Assembly (NCBI RefSeq): GCF_002075885.1 | Contig: NZ_MDET01000003.1 | Location: 1-64,000, forward strand | DNA length: 64,000 nucleotides | Direction: 5' to 3' | From: Manganibacter manganicus | Lineage (GTDB): Bacteria > Pseudomonadota > Alphaproteobacteria > Rhizobiales > Rhizobiaceae | Part shown: positions 19,565-28,920 of the stretch, piece after piece | How positions within the stretch are numbered: position 1 is the first letter of the stretch | How the letters are laid out: every line of letters starts with the position of its first letter | Program-made: the position numbers and the translations under genes | Notes under the pieces: model-generated | What the model saw: the letters and a program-made list of their open reading frames with translations, nothing else | Told to the model about the DNA's origin: nothing | Databases searched by the model: none

Positions 19565-21094
19565 CTATTCCGCTGCTACGCTATGCCGGCCGCCGAGCTC
19601 TCGCAAGAATGCGTCGAGAGCTTCGGTCTCGTCCTTGCTGAAATGCAAGCCGCGCTTGGTGCGCCGCCACAGCATGTCTTCGGCGGTAAGCGCCCATTCG
19701 TTTTCGGCCAGGTAACGCACCTCGGCCTCATAGAGATCGGCGCCAAAGCAGCAGCCAAGATCGGCAAGCGACGCCGCGCTGCCGAGAATGGTTTTGGCAC
19801 GCGTCCCGTAAAGGCGCACGAGGCGGCGCGCTATGCGCGCGGCGATAAATGGATAGGCCCGCCGCAGAGCCGCCACCTGGTCGTCAAATCCGGTGACCGG
19901 AAAATCTCCGCCCGGCAGTGGTGCCTCGGCTGTCCATGGTTGCCCGCGCTTGCCGAGAAAGCCCTCGATCTTGTCCACCATTGTTTCCGAGAGCCGACGA
20001 TAGGTGGTGATCTTGCCGCCGAAAACGTTGATCAGCGGCGCACGCCCGTCGCCGCCCTCCGCCTTGAGCACATAGTCGCGCGTCGCTTCCTGCGCCTTGG
20101 AAGCGCCATCGTCATAAAGCGGGCGCACGGCGGAATAGGTCCACACAATGTCGTCGCGCTTGACCGGCTCGACAAAATAGTCGCTTGCCGCCGCGCACAG
20201 ATAGTCGACTTCACTTTCGCTGATTTTCGCCAGATGCGGATCGCCTTCATAATCCCGGTCGGTCGTGCCGATCAGCGTGAAGTCCTCCTCATAAGGAATG
20301 GCGAAAATGATGCGGCCATCCTTGTTCTGGAAGAAATAGGCCCTGGGATCGTCGAACTTCCTGGCGATGACGATATGGCTGCCCTGCACCAGCCGGACAT
20401 TGCGACCGGTGCTTTCGCCGATTGTGTCGTTCAAAATATGATCCACCCACGGCCCCGCAGCATTAACCAGCAGCCGGGCCGAAACATTTTCGGTCTTTCT
20501 CGCAAGGCGATCCTCGATCTGGAGCCTCCAGTGGTCGCCTTCGCGCCGCGCGCTCAGCACCTTCGTGCGGGTGCGGATAATCGCACCTCGATCAGCGGCG
20601 TCGCGGGCATTGAGCGTCACCATGCGGGCGTCGTTCACCCAGCAGTCAGAATACTCAAAAGCCTTGGAAAACAGCGGCTTCAAAGGCTTTCCGGCCGGGT
20701 CCGTGTGCATATCGAGCGTGCGTGTCGCGGGCAAAAGCTTGCGGCCGCCGATATGGTCATAAAGAAACAGGCCGAGCCTGAGCAGCCATGCCGGTCGTGA
20801 CCCGCCGCGGAAATAGGGCAGCACGAAACGCAGCGGCCAGATGATGTGCGGTGCATTGCGCCATAAAACCTCGCGCTCCATCAGGGCCTCGCGCACCAGC
20901 CGGAACTCGTAGAATTCCAGATAGCGCAAGCCGCCATGGATCAGTTTGGTCGAACCGGAGGACGTGCCGCTGGCGAGGTCGTCCATCTCGGCAAGAAACA
21001 CTGAAAACCCGCGTCCGGCTGCATCACGCGCGATACCGCAGCCATTGATGCCGCCGCCAATGACGAAAATGTCATGGATTGCAGACGCGTTCAC
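19565..21094 (-). CDS. glpD: Aerobic glycerol-3-phosphate dehydrogenase
   Basis: A flavoprotein of about 509 residues that oxidises glycerol-3-phosphate to dihydroxyacetone phosphate at the membrane and passes electrons to quinone. It shows the FAD dinucleotide fold VIGGGINGCGIARDAAGRG near the start, the substrate-loop segment SGSTKLIHGGLRYLE, and a second FAD contact at FGGKITTYRRL. I prefer the GTG at 21094 because GGGAGAGGGG lies five to fifteen bases before it; an ATG at 21124 would add ten residues. First gene of the eight-gene glycerol operon. Upstream lies a candidate promoter with tandem AAACGAA repeats, but no glpR gene is adjacent. Confidence 0.95.
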   Translation of the reverse strand: MNASAIHDIFVIGGGINGCGIARDAAGRGFSVFLAEMDDLASGTSSGSTKLIHGGLRYLEFYEFRLVREALMEREVLWRNAPHIIWPLRFVLPYFRGGSRPAWLLRLGLFLYDHIGGRKLLPATRTLDMHTDPAGKPLKPLFSKAFEYSDCWVNDARMVTLNARDAADRGAIIRTRTKVLSARREGDHWRLQIEDRLARKTENVSARLLVNAAGPWVDHILNDTIGESTGRNVRLVQGSHIVIARKFDDPRAYFFQNKDGRIIFAIPYEEDFTLIGTTDRDYEGDPHLAKISESEVDYLCAAASDYFVEPVKRDDIVWTYSAVRPLYDDGASKAQEATRDYVLKAEGGDGRAPLINVFGGKITTYRRLSETMVDKIEGFLGKRGQPWTAEAPLPGGDFPVTGFDDQVAALRRAYPFIAARIARRLVRLYGTRAKTILGSAASLADLGCCFGADLYEAEVRYLAENEWALTAEDMLWRRTKRGLHFSKDETEALDAFLRELGGRHSVAAE

Positions 21095-21167
21095 CGAAAC
21101 CCCTCTCCCACTTTCGGAATACATCCTCGTTCACATTCCGAAATCTCAATAATAAGGATATGAACCT

Positions 21168-21191
21168 AAAACGAATGTCAAACGAAATGTC
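21168..21191 (-). promoter_or_regulatory. glpD: Candidate glp promoter/operator with tandem 12-base repeats
   Basis: Two adjacent near-identical units, AAAACGAATGTC (21168-21179) and AAACGAAATGTC (21180-21191), lie 75-100 bases before glpD. On the minus strand the pair reads as repeated TTCGTTT, the kind of direct repeat used by DeoR-family GlpR repressors, and includes TTGACA, a good -35 element. The -10 is less clear (TATCCT about 15 bases on). Assigned by pattern and position. Confidence 0.5.
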
Positions 21192-21293
21192 GAGGAAAAC
21201 GTGAGCCGCAGCACATACGCCAAAAAGCAAAGCGCGGCGCCCAAAGGCACCGCGCTTCCATTCCATTGAATCCGCTCAGATTTTACTGAAAGA

Positions 21294-22361
21294 TCAGGTC
21301 GCCATCTGCGGCTTGGCCACCGCCTGCTCGGCCCTGAGCAGCATGCCGAACAGATCACGTGGCTCATCGGGATCGGCCAAGAGGTCGAGTTCTTCGTAGA
21401 GGCCGGTTGCCCGCAACTGATCGCGCACATAACGCAGCGCTGAAAAATCCTCTGTGGCAAACCCAACCGAATCGAACAGCGTGATCTGTTTGGCGTCTTT
21501 CCGCCCGGCCGCCTTGTCCGTCATCACCTGCCACAGTTCCGTCACCGGATGATCGGCGGCAAGTTGCTGGATTTCGCCCTCGATGCGGGTCTGCGGCGGA
21601 TATTCGACGAAAATATCGGAGCGCAGCAGGATATCGCGATGCAGTTCGGTCTTACCGGGACAATCGCCACCAACCGCATTGATGTGGACACCAGAGCCGA
21701 CCATATTGTCGGTCAGGATCGTGGCATATTGCTTGTCGGCCGTGACCGTGGTGATAATCTCCGCGCCCTCCACCGCCTCATGCCCGCTGGAGCAGATGGT
21801 GATGTCGAAGCCCATACCGGCAAGATTTTTGGCGCATTTGCGCGAAGCGGATCCGTCAAGATCGTAAAGTCGCAATTTATCAATGCCGAGCAGCGACTTG
21901 AAGGCAAGTGCCTGGAATTCCGATTGCGCGCCATTGCCGATGATCGCCATGGTGCGGGCGCCCTCCGGCGCCAGATATTTCGCCGCCAGCGCCGAAGTCG
22001 CGCCGGTGCGCAACGCCGTCAGGATCGTCATTTCCGTGAGCAGCATCGGATAGCCGGAGCCGACGTCAGCCAGCACGCCGAAGGCCGTCACGGTTTGCAG
22101 GCCCTCCCGCGTGTTTTTCGGATGGCCGTTGACATATTTGAAGCCGTACATCTTGCCGTCGCTGGTCGGCATCAGTTCGATCACGCCTTCGCTCGAATGC
22201 GAGGCGATGCGCGGCGTCTTGTCGAAACTTTCCCAGCGCAGAAAATCCTCCTCGATATAACCGGCCAGTTCGGTCAGGAATTTTTCCACGCCGACAGTCA
22301 GCACCAGTTTCATCATCGAATCGACACTGACGAAGGGAACGACGTTAAGTTTAGCGGTCAT
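21294..22361 (-). CDS. ocd: Ornithine cyclodeaminase
   Basis: A protein of 355 residues of the ornithine cyclodeaminase/mu-crystallin family. It converts L-ornithine to L-proline and ammonia using bound NAD. Visible features are KYVNGHPKNTREGLQTV (substrate lysine region), LLTEMTILTALRTGATSALA, the Rossmann glycines in AIIGNGAQSEFQALAF (about 140-155), and the catalytic aspartate region HINAVGGDCPGKTEL (about 225-240). The start is one base after the arginase stop, so the two are co-translated: arginine to ornithine to proline. The divergent Lrp-like gene beyond the arginase is the likely regulator. Confidence 0.94.
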   Translation of the reverse strand: MTAKLNVVPFVSVDSMMKLVLTVGVEKFLTELAGYIEEDFLRWESFDKTPRIASHSSEGVIELMPTSDGKMYGFKYVNGHPKNTREGLQTVTAFGVLADVGSGYPMLLTEMTILTALRTGATSALAAKYLAPEGARTMAIIGNGAQSEFQALAFKSLLGIDKLRLYDLDGSASRKCAKNLAGMGFDITICSSGHEAVEGAEIITTVTADKQYATILTDNMVGSGVHINAVGGDCPGKTELHRDILLRSDIFVEYPPQTRIEGEIQQLAADHPVTELWQVMTDKAAGRKDAKQITLFDSVGFATEDFSALRYVRDQLRATGLYEELDLLADPDEPRDLFGMLLRAEQAVAKPQMAT

Positions 22362-22362
22362 G

Positions 22363-23295
22363 TCAGTGGCTCCCGGAATAACTGCGTGTCGGACGGTCCA
22401 TGATGCGCCGTCCCATCAGGCTGGCGGTCAGATCGACCATCAGCGTCGCGGTGCGGCCGCGCTCGTCAAGGAACGGATTGAGTTCGACAAGATCGAGGCT
22501 CGTCACCAGGCCGCTGTCATAGAGCATCTCCATGGTGAGATGCGCCTCGCGGAAGGTCGCGCCGCCGGGCACCGTGGTGCCAACCGCCGGCGCGATCGAC
22601 GGTTCGAGGAAATCGACATCGAGGCTGACATGCAGCATGCCGCCGGCACTCGCCACCCGTTCGATGAAAGCGCGCAACAGCGGCGCAATGCCGTGTTCGT
22701 CGATGGCGCGCATATCATGCACGGTCACGCCGGTTTCGTTCAGGGCGTGCCGTTCCGCCGGATCGATGCTGCGCAGGCCAAGCGTGCAGATATGAGACGG
22801 CTCGACCGCGACAGGAAGATCGGGAAAATAGCCGGCAAAGCCGGGCCGGCCGCTGGCATAGGCCAACGGAACGCCGTGCAGATTGCCGCTGGCGGTCGTC
22901 TCCAGGGTATGAAAATCGGGATGCGCGTCCAGCCACAGTACGAATAGCGGACGCTTCGCCTCGGCGGCGCGGCGCGCCACGCCCGACAGCGTTCCGGCCG
23001 AAATGGAGTGATCGCCGCCAAGAAAGATCGGCATGGCGTCCTGGCTCGCTTCATAGGCCGCCTGCGCAATGGCGACCGTCCATGCATTGATTTCCGGCAG
23101 AGCCTTCAGCGCCGCATTGCCGTGAACAAGCGGACGAACGTCGCCCCGCTGCACCTGGCCAAGGTCCTCGACCTCATGCCCCAATTCCTTGAGCATGGCG
23201 ACAAGGCCCGCTGTACGCAGCGCGCTCGGCCCCATTTCGCATCCCATACGCCCGGCGCCATCCTGTACCGGAGCGCCAACAATCCTGCAGCGCAT
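22363..23295 (-). CDS. Arginase
   Basis: A protein of 310 residues that hydrolyses arginine to ornithine and urea. All Mn-binding motifs of true arginases are present: GGDHS (93-97), DAHPDFHT (123-130) and SLDVDFLEPSIAPAVGT later. The ATG at 23295 has GGAGG upstream; a longer frame to 23343 is not supported. It forms an operon with ocd. Usually named arcA, argI or rocF in different genera, so I leave the symbol blank. Expression is probably controlled by the divergent Lrp/AsnC protein in response to arginine. Confidence 0.94.
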   Translation of the reverse strand: MRCRIVGAPVQDGAGRMGCEMGPSALRTAGLVAMLKELGHEVEDLGQVQRGDVRPLVHGNAALKALPEINAWTVAIAQAAYEASQDAMPIFLGGDHSISAGTLSGVARRAAEAKRPLFVLWLDAHPDFHTLETTASGNLHGVPLAYASGRPGFAGYFPDLPVAVEPSHICTLGLRSIDPAERHALNETGVTVHDMRAIDEHGIAPLLRAFIERVASAGGMLHVSLDVDFLEPSIAPAVGTTVPGGATFREAHLTMEMLYDSGLVTSLDLVELNPFLDERGRTATLMVDLTASLMGRRIMDRPTRSYSGSH

Positions 23296-23354
23296 CGCCT
23301 GCCTCCAACCAGATTCTCTGGCCTCATTGGAATGCCGACGCATGGCGAAGTGAA

Positions 23355-23386
23355 CAATTTAAATTGGCAAGATAGACGATATTGCC
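23355..23386. promoter_or_regulatory. Candidate Lrp/AsnC operator in the arginase-lrp divergent region
   Basis: The 129-base gap is much richer in A+T than its surroundings and contains the perfect 12-base palindrome CAATTTAAATTG (23355-23366). It overlaps a looser inverted pair GGCAA/TTGCC (23366-23370 and 23382-23386). AT-rich palindromes of this kind are normal Lrp-family binding sites and would serve both divergent promoters. Confidence 0.45.
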
Positions 23387-23424
23387 TATCGATATGGAAT
23401 GTATTTCCGCCAATATGGGAAGAC

Positions 23425-23862
23425 ATGGATAATCTCGACGAAAGACTGGTGACATTGCTGCGCCATGACGCACGCCGTTCGATCTCCGATCTGGCGATGG
23501 ATCTCGGCGTATCGCGCGCCACCGTTCGCGGGCGCATCCAGCGCCTCGAACAGCAGGGCGAGATCATCGGCTATACCGTGATCCTGCGCGCCGACGCCTT
23601 CGGGCAATCCGTGCGCGGCATCATGATGATCGATGTCGAAGGCCATGCCGCCGACCGCGTGGTGCGCGCGCTCGGCGGTTTCTCCGAAGTCTCGGCCGTT
23701 CACACGACCAATGGCCGCTGGGATCTGGTGGTCGAGCTTTCGACGACCACGCTCACCGAACTCGATGCGGTGCTACGGCGCATCCGATTGATTCCCGGCA
23801 TCACCGGCAGCGAAACCAGCCTGCTTCTGGCAACGCCGCGCAGCACCCGCGCGCGGCTGTGA
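23425..23862 (+). CDS. Lrp/AsnC-family transcriptional regulator
   Basis: A protein of 145 residues. The N-terminal helix-turn-helix reads ISDLAMDLGVSRATVRGRI (about 19-37) followed by LEQQGEIIGYTVI, and the C-terminal RAM ligand-binding domain contains GRWDLVVEL (about 95-103). The start MDNLDERLVTLL at 23425 is the standard opening. Divergent from the arginase-ocd pair, so it is most likely the arginine- or ornithine-responsive activator of that operon, like ArgR/PutR-type Lrp proteins in rhizobia. Direct evidence of the ligand is lacking. Confidence 0.9.
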   Translation: MDNLDERLVTLLRHDARRSISDLAMDLGVSRATVRGRIQRLEQQGEIIGYTVILRADAFGQSVRGIMMIDVEGHAADRVVRALGGFSEVSAVHTTNGRWDLVVELSTTTLTELDAVLRRIRLIPGITGSETSLLLATPRSTRARL

Positions 23863-23884
23863 AGCTATGGATTAAAGTTCCATT

Positions 23885-25153
23885 TCACGCACGCTTTGCC
23901 GCAAATTCGCTCAGAAGAGTGACGACCGAATCGACTTCCTCAAGGCTGCTATAGTGCGAAAGGCCGAGGCGGACGACGCCGCCGCTTTCGTGCACGCCCA
24001 AAAAGCCGGCAGCCTCATGGGCATAGAAATCGCCGGCCCAGCCAAACACGTTGTTGGCAGCGAGGTGCTGGATGGTTTCTCGCGGCGAGCGGTTCGGCAG
24101 GCGGAAGGAGAAGGTCGGAACCCGCGCGTCGAGCCGGTTGCGGCTGGCGATGCCGTAGAGCTTCAACCCGTCGATCCGGCCAATGCCGACGAGAAACCGG
24201 TCCATGAGACTGGCTTCGTAAGCCGTCGCGGCATGGAGGCCCGCCACGATCCTGTCGCGCAACGGCTGGTCGGCCTGCACGCCGCCGAAATTTTCGCCGA
24301 GCCAAGCCATATGCTCGATCGCGGCCTGCGTTCCCGCCTGTGTCTCGAAAGCCGGCGTTCCCGGCGCCAGGCGCCAGGGCATATCCTGTGCGGCGGGACG
24401 CACCTTGAGCGGCGTCAGATCATCGCGCAGCGCAGCGCGCACGAACAGGATGCCGGCATGAGGACCGAAGAATTTGTAGGCAGAACAGACCAGCAGATCG
24501 CAACCGATGGCTTGCACATCGATCGGAATATGCGGCGCGGATTGCACCGCATCGACCATGGTGACGGCCCCTGCCGCCTTGCCCGCCGCAACAATGCGAG
24601 CAACATCGTTGATGGTACCGAGCATATTGCTGGCGTGATTGCAGGCGACCAGTCGGGTTTTGGGACCGATCAAATCGTCCAGCATGTCATAACGGTATTC
24701 GAAACTGTCCTGATCGAACTCCAGCCAGCGCACTCTCACGCCGCGCTCCTCGGCTGCGATCAGCCAGGGTGCGACATTGCCGTCATGGTCCATGCGCGTC
24801 AGCACGATCTCGTCGCCCGCCCGCCAATCGCGCGACAGCATGCGCGAGAAATGGAAGATCAGCGATGTGCTGTTGAGGCCGAAGACGATCTCGTCGGCAG
24901 ACGCATTGAGCAGCGAAGCCACCGCCGCATGCGCGTCCATCAGCACGTACTCGGCGGCGCGCGAGGTGCGGAACGCGCCGCCATCATTGGCGCAGCTTTC
25001 GATCATGGCGCGTGTCATCGCCTCGATTACGCGCTGCGGCACCTGCGAACCGCCGGGAGCATCGAGATAGATGCGCGGCCTGCCCTCGTCGGTCAGTGCC
25101 AGCGACGGAAAAGCGGCGCGTACCGCATCGATATCCCACCCGCTCGGGATCAT
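23885..25153 (-). CDS. Cysteine-desulfurase-like protein (class V aminotransferase fold)
   Basis: A PLP enzyme of 422 residues from ATG 25153 (AGGA upstream). The PLP lysine is in CSAYKFFGPHAGIL (about residue 227) and the cofactor aspartate in MVDAVQSAPH. It belongs to the subfamily of SufS/CsdA-like proteins with an unassigned role: the usual mobile-loop cysteine region of SufS is not apparent, and the C-terminal part (NNVFGWAGDFYAHEAAGFLGV) is typical of this subfamily. It is a single gene, convergent with the Lrp gene and 129 bases downstream of the kinase operon. It could be a lyase or aminotransferase; the substrate is unknown. Confidence 0.8.
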   Translation of the reverse strand: MIPSGWDIDAVRAAFPSLALTDEGRPRIYLDAPGGSQVPQRVIEAMTRAMIESCANDGGAFRTSRAAEYVLMDAHAAVASLLNASADEIVFGLNSTSLIFHFSRMLSRDWRAGDEIVLTRMDHDGNVAPWLIAAEERGVRVRWLEFDQDSFEYRYDMLDDLIGPKTRLVACNHASNMLGTINDVARIVAAGKAAGAVTMVDAVQSAPHIPIDVQAIGCDLLVCSAYKFFGPHAGILFVRAALRDDLTPLKVRPAAQDMPWRLAPGTPAFETQAGTQAAIEHMAWLGENFGGVQADQPLRDRIVAGLHAATAYEASLMDRFLVGIGRIDGLKLYGIASRNRLDARVPTFSFRLPNRSPRETIQHLAANNVFGWAGDFYAHEAAGFLGVHESGGVVRLGLSHYSSLEEVDSVVTLLSEFAAKRA

Positions 25154-25282
25154 GTCAGGTTCCTCCAGGATTCGGTGGTTCGCGCAGGATACGGCGCCAG
25201 GATCGATGCAGACCATAAGTCATGCAAATCGCAAGCGGAAGATCGCTTACTTGGGCCAGAACTCCCGCCGCGACGGGTAGCA

Positions 25283-26890
25283 TCAAGCGCCGCGGATCGT
25301 CCGGCCTGTGGCCTGCAAAAGCTCGAATGCCTCGAACCGTTTGTCATGCCAGGCCCGCATGGCGGGGTCTGGCGCATAGATCTCGCCAAGCTCCGACATC
25401 GCCGCCATGGCGGCAACGGCATCGGGATAACGGCCGGCGGCAACCGCGCCTAGAATGGCGGAGCCAAGCAGGACGGGCTCCGGTGAGGTTGACGCAGCGA
25501 CCGTCAATCCGGTCGCATCGGCCAGCAATTGCCGCACCAGCGGGCTTTGCCCCGCGCCACCACTGACGACGATCATATCGGTCGCGATGCCCTTGCCCTG
25601 CTGCACCTTGACGATCTGGCGAGCGCCGTAGCCGAGACCACAAATGCCGGCAAGGTACAGCGAGACAAGGCTTTCCGTTCCGGTATCCATGTCCAGCCCA
25701 GCGATCAGCCCGCGCGCATCAGGGTCGGCGAAGGGCGCACGGTTGCCGAGAAATTCCGGCACCACATGAACGCCGCCGACCAGTTGTGGCAAAGCCGCCG
25801 TGCCACCGCGCTCTTCAGCCTGCACGGCAAGCCAACCATTGAGGCTCAGGCCCCCGCGCGCTGCTTCCTTTTCGGCCGCTCCGGCAGCCGGATGAAAGCG
25901 CACGAGGTGATCGACGGCGGCACCTGCCGCAGATTGCCCGCCTTCGTTCAGCCAGAGTCTCGGCACCATGGCCGAAAAATACGGCCCCCACACGCCGGGC
26001 ACGAAGGCCGGTTCTTGTGTGGTGGACAGAGTGCAGGCGGACGTACCGAACACATAGGCCATGCGTGAAAGTGCGCTGCCGCTGCCGCCGCGTGCGCCCA
26101 CCGTTCCGATGCCGCCGGCATGCGCGTCGATCAGGCCCGCCGCGACAGGCGTGCCTGCCAGCAGACCCAAATCAGATGCCGCCTCCACCGTGAGGCCCTG
26201 TCCAAGCGATGTGCCGCCCGGAACGACCTCACGGCCTATGCGCGTGAAACCGTCATCCGCCAGCGCGCCGAGCCCAATAGCCTTGAAATAGCTCTCGTCC
26301 CAGCGCCCTTCATGCGCGAGATAGGTCCATTTGCACGTCACCGTGCAAACCGAGCGCGCCAAACTGCCCGTCGCTTTCCAGGTCAGGAAGTCGGTCAGAT
26401 CCATGAACTGCCAGGCATCCGAGAAGGTCGCCGGCATGTTTTCGGCCAGCCACAGCAGCTTTGGCGTCTCCATTTCCGGAGAGATCGAGCCGCCGACATA
26501 GTTGAGCACCGCATGGCCGGTGGCATTGATGCGCCGTGCCTGCTCGATCGCGCGGTGATCCATCCACACGATGATGTTGCGCTCGGCTTCGCCGGACGGG
26601 CCGACCGGCAGCGGCGCCCCGCCGCTGCCCAGTACCACCAGCGAGCAGGTGGCATCGAATCCGATGCCGGCAATGGATGCGGGCGCGATGCCCGCCTGCT
26701 TCACGGCGTCCCGCACGCTGGCGCAAACGGCGCGCCATATATCGCTGCTGGATTGTTCTACAATGTCACCCGCCTCGTGCCAGACCTCGATCTCATGCTT
26801 GGCGGATGCAAGCAGCGCTCCCACCTCGTCGAACACGCCGGCGCGCGCGCTTCCCGTTCCGACATCGATGCCGATGAAATGAGCAGTCAT
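25283..26890 (-). CDS. FGGY-family pentulose kinase (D-ribulokinase-like)
   Basis: A protein of 535 residues with GIDVGTGSARAGVFD at the N-terminal phosphate loop. The subfamily marks GIGFDATCSLVVL and NIIVWMDHRAIEQARRIN, with GGSISPEMETPKLLWL, are those of the D-ribulokinase/YDR109c type and not xylulokinase. It should phosphorylate D-ribulose (or a close ketopentose) to the 5-phosphate. It follows an SDR that could make the ketose from ribitol, behind an ABC transporter, so the operon looks like a ribitol or related pentitol pathway. Substrate is inference from subfamily and context. Confidence 0.85.
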   Translation of the reverse strand: MTAHFIGIDVGTGSARAGVFDEVGALLASAKHEIEVWHEAGDIVEQSSSDIWRAVCASVRDAVKQAGIAPASIAGIGFDATCSLVVLGSGGAPLPVGPSGEAERNIIVWMDHRAIEQARRINATGHAVLNYVGGSISPEMETPKLLWLAENMPATFSDAWQFMDLTDFLTWKATGSLARSVCTVTCKWTYLAHEGRWDESYFKAIGLGALADDGFTRIGREVVPGGTSLGQGLTVEAASDLGLLAGTPVAAGLIDAHAGGIGTVGARGGSGSALSRMAYVFGTSACTLSTTQEPAFVPGVWGPYFSAMVPRLWLNEGGQSAAGAAVDHLVRFHPAAGAAEKEAARGGLSLNGWLAVQAEERGGTAALPQLVGGVHVVPEFLGNRAPFADPDARGLIAGLDMDTGTESLVSLYLAGICGLGYGARQIVKVQQGKGIATDMIVVSGGAGQSPLVRQLLADATGLTVAASTSPEPVLLGSAILGAVAAGRYPDAVAAMAAMSELGEIYAPDPAMRAWHDKRFEAFELLQATGRTIRGA

Positions 26891-26912
26891 GGAAACTCTC
26901 AGGCGTTAGGTG

Positions 26913-27641
26913 TCAGAGGTCGTTGCTTTGCGGCAGGATCACCAGATCGCGAATGGTGACATTGCGCGGCCGCGTCAGCATGAACAGGACTGCTTCGGCC
27001 ACCTCCTTCGCTTCGATCAGGCCGCCGGCGGCCATTTCCTCGTCCAGCTTGGCTTTCGGCCAATCCTTGATGAGCGCGGTAACAACCGGTCCCGGCGCGA
27101 CGGCGCCCACCCGCAGGCCGTGCTTGGCGACCTGGCGGCGCACCGTATGCACGAAGGCCTGCACCGCATGCTTGGAAGCCGTGTAGATCGGCTCCCACAC
27201 CACCGGCACGAGGCCTGCGATCGAACTGGTCATGATGATGTCGCCGGTCTTGCGTTCCACCATATGCGGCAGGACCGCATGAACCGAGCGGAACATGGCA
27301 TTGATGTTGAGGTTCAGCATGCGGTCCCAGGCATCGGGGTCGCCATCGATGATCTGGCCGCCGATATAGGAGCCGGCATTGGCGTGAAAAATGTCGAGTT
27401 GACCGGTCTTTTCCAGTATCTGCGGCATCATGGTGGCGACACTGGCCGGACTGGTCAGGTCGATCACCAGCGGGATCGCGTTGGCACCTAGTTCCGCTTG
27501 AAGACTTTTGAGCGCGGCCTCGTCGCGGTCCACCAGCACCACACGCACGCCGGCATCGAGCAGTTCTTTGGCGCACGCCAGGCCGATGCCCGACGCGGCT
27601 CCGGTGATGGCCGCGACTTTTCCCGAAAGATCCTGTTTCAT
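26913..27641 (-). CDS. SDR dehydrogenase, probably ribitol (pentitol) 2-dehydrogenase
   Basis: A protein of 242 residues from ATG 27641. It has TGAASGIG (13-20), aspartate D38 after the second strand (VDRD, NAD-preferring), HANAG in place of NNAG (86-90), catalytic serine 139/140 and Tyr153/Lys157 in YTASK. The HANAG motif and the C-terminal RDLVILPQ are found in ribitol dehydrogenase-like SDRs. It would oxidise ribitol to D-ribulose for the kinase that follows after 22 bases. Other pentitols such as xylitol or arabinitol are possible. Confidence 0.8.
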   Translation of the reverse strand: MKQDLSGKVAAITGAASGIGLACAKELLDAGVRVVLVDRDEAALKSLQAELGANAIPLVIDLTSPASVATMMPQILEKTGQLDIFHANAGSYIGGQIIDGDPDAWDRMLNLNINAMFRSVHAVLPHMVERKTGDIIMTSSIAGLVPVVWEPIYTASKHAVQAFVHTVRRQVAKHGLRVGAVAPGPVVTALIKDWPKAKLDEEMAAGGLIEAKEVAEAVLFMLTRPRNVTIRDLVILPQSNDL

Positions 27642-27660
27642 TGTCCTGCCTTTGTTTGAA

Positions 27661-28920
27661 TTACGCCCGGCCGTGTGAAACCCGCGAACGGCGTGCCAGC
27701 GAGTCGACGATGACGGCAATGGCAAGCACCGCGCCGGTGATCATGTAACGGAGCGATGACGACAGATCGAGCAGCGTGAGACCACTGGCGATCGACTGGA
27801 TGACGATGATGCCGAGCAGCGCCGAATAAGCGCTGCCCCGGCCGCCGAACAGGCTGGTGCCGCCGATGACGGCCGCTGCGATGGCGTTCAAATTGACATC
27901 GCCCGTACCGGCCTGCTGGCTGGCCGAGGCCAGCCGTGCAGCCGCCATGATGCCGCCGGCTGCGGCAAGCGTCGAACACAGCACGAAGGCGCTGGCATAG
28001 ACCCGCCGCACATTGATGCCGGCACGGCGCGCGGCCTCGCGGTTGCCGCCCACCGCATTCAGCGAGCGGCCCCATTTGGTGCGCGTCATGGCATAGTGCA
28101 TGGCAATGACAAGGCCGACGAACAGGCCGAACATCCACGGCACGCCACGGTCGGTGTTCATGTAGAAGGCCAGAAACTCGAGTATGACGATGAGCACCAC
28201 GGCTCTCAGGACGAGGCTCGCCAGCGATTGCGAGGAAAGTCCCGCTTCCTTGCGGCGCATCGCGGTACGATAGCCGGCCAAGAAAATCACCAGTCCGGCA
28301 AGCGCGGCAAGCGCATAGGAAACCCAATACGGCATGACCAGCATCTGGCCGAAATTCACCAGAGGCGAGCCGTAGGGCAGATTGATCGAGCCCGTTGAGC
28401 CGAGCAGATAAAGTTGCAGGCCGAGCACCGCAAGCAGCCCGGCCAGCGTAGAAACGAAGCTCGGCATGCCGAAGCGGTTGAACAGGAAGGAATAGAGCCC
28501 GCCGATCAGAGCGCCGACAATGAGCGCTGCAACGATGGCGAGCACCACCGGCCAGCCCTGATTAACCCACAGCACCCCGACCAGCGCCGAGGAAAAGCCG
28601 CTCACCGAACCGACCGAAAGATCGATTTCACCGACCATCAGGACGCAAACGACGCCGAGCGCGATCACGCCCACGGTCGAACAGTCAAACAGCAGATTGA
28701 CGAGATTGTTGGCGGAAAGAAAGACTGGATTAAGGCTTTGGAATACCGTCCAGATGATGATCAGCCCGACGATTACCGGCAGCGAGCCTAGATCGCCCGA
28801 ACGCACCCGGTCAAGGAAGGCGCGCAACGCCCCGCCGACACCGGCTTCATGCTTCACGCGTTCGTCGGCACGATCGAGCAGCGGCCCGGTGGAGGCATGG
28901 TTCCCGGCATTGTCGGTCAT
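27661..28920 (-). CDS. Sugar ABC transporter permease (XylH/RbsC type)
   Basis: A membrane protein of 419 residues with about ten to twelve helices of the branched-chain/ribose permease superfamily. Marks are [20 protein letters not shown] and [19 protein letters not shown], both typical of carbohydrate uptake transporter class 2 permeases; the extended middle ([20 protein letters not shown]) is a XylH trait. It forms a homodimeric channel with the single-domain ATPase at 28917 and the binding protein at 29812. Start overlaps the ATPase stop by ATGA. Confidence 0.9.
   Translation of the reverse strand: MTDNAGNHASTGPLLDRADERVKHEAGVGGALRAFLDRVRSGDLGSLPVIVGLIIIWTVFQSLNPVFLSANNLVNLLFDCSTVGVIALGVVCVLMVGEIDLSVGSVSGFSSALVGVLWVNQGWPVVLAIVAALIVGALIGGLYSFLFNRFGMPSFVSTLAGLLAVLGLQLYLLGSTGSINLPYGSPLVNFGQMLVMPYWVSYALAALAGLVIFLAGYRTAMRRKEAGLSSQSLASLVLRAVVLIVILEFLAFYMNTDRGVPWMFGLFVGLVIAMHYAMTRTKWGRSLNAVGGNREAARRAGINVRRVYASAFVLCSTLAAAGGIMAAARLASASQQAGTGDVNLNAIAAAVIGGTSLFGGRGSAYSALLGIIVIQSIASGLTLLDLSSSLRYMITGAVLAIAVIVDSLARRSRVSHGRA

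Noticed and set aside
19583..20800. Plus-strand open frame opposite glpD
   Set aside because: It has no family motifs and lies wholly within glpD.
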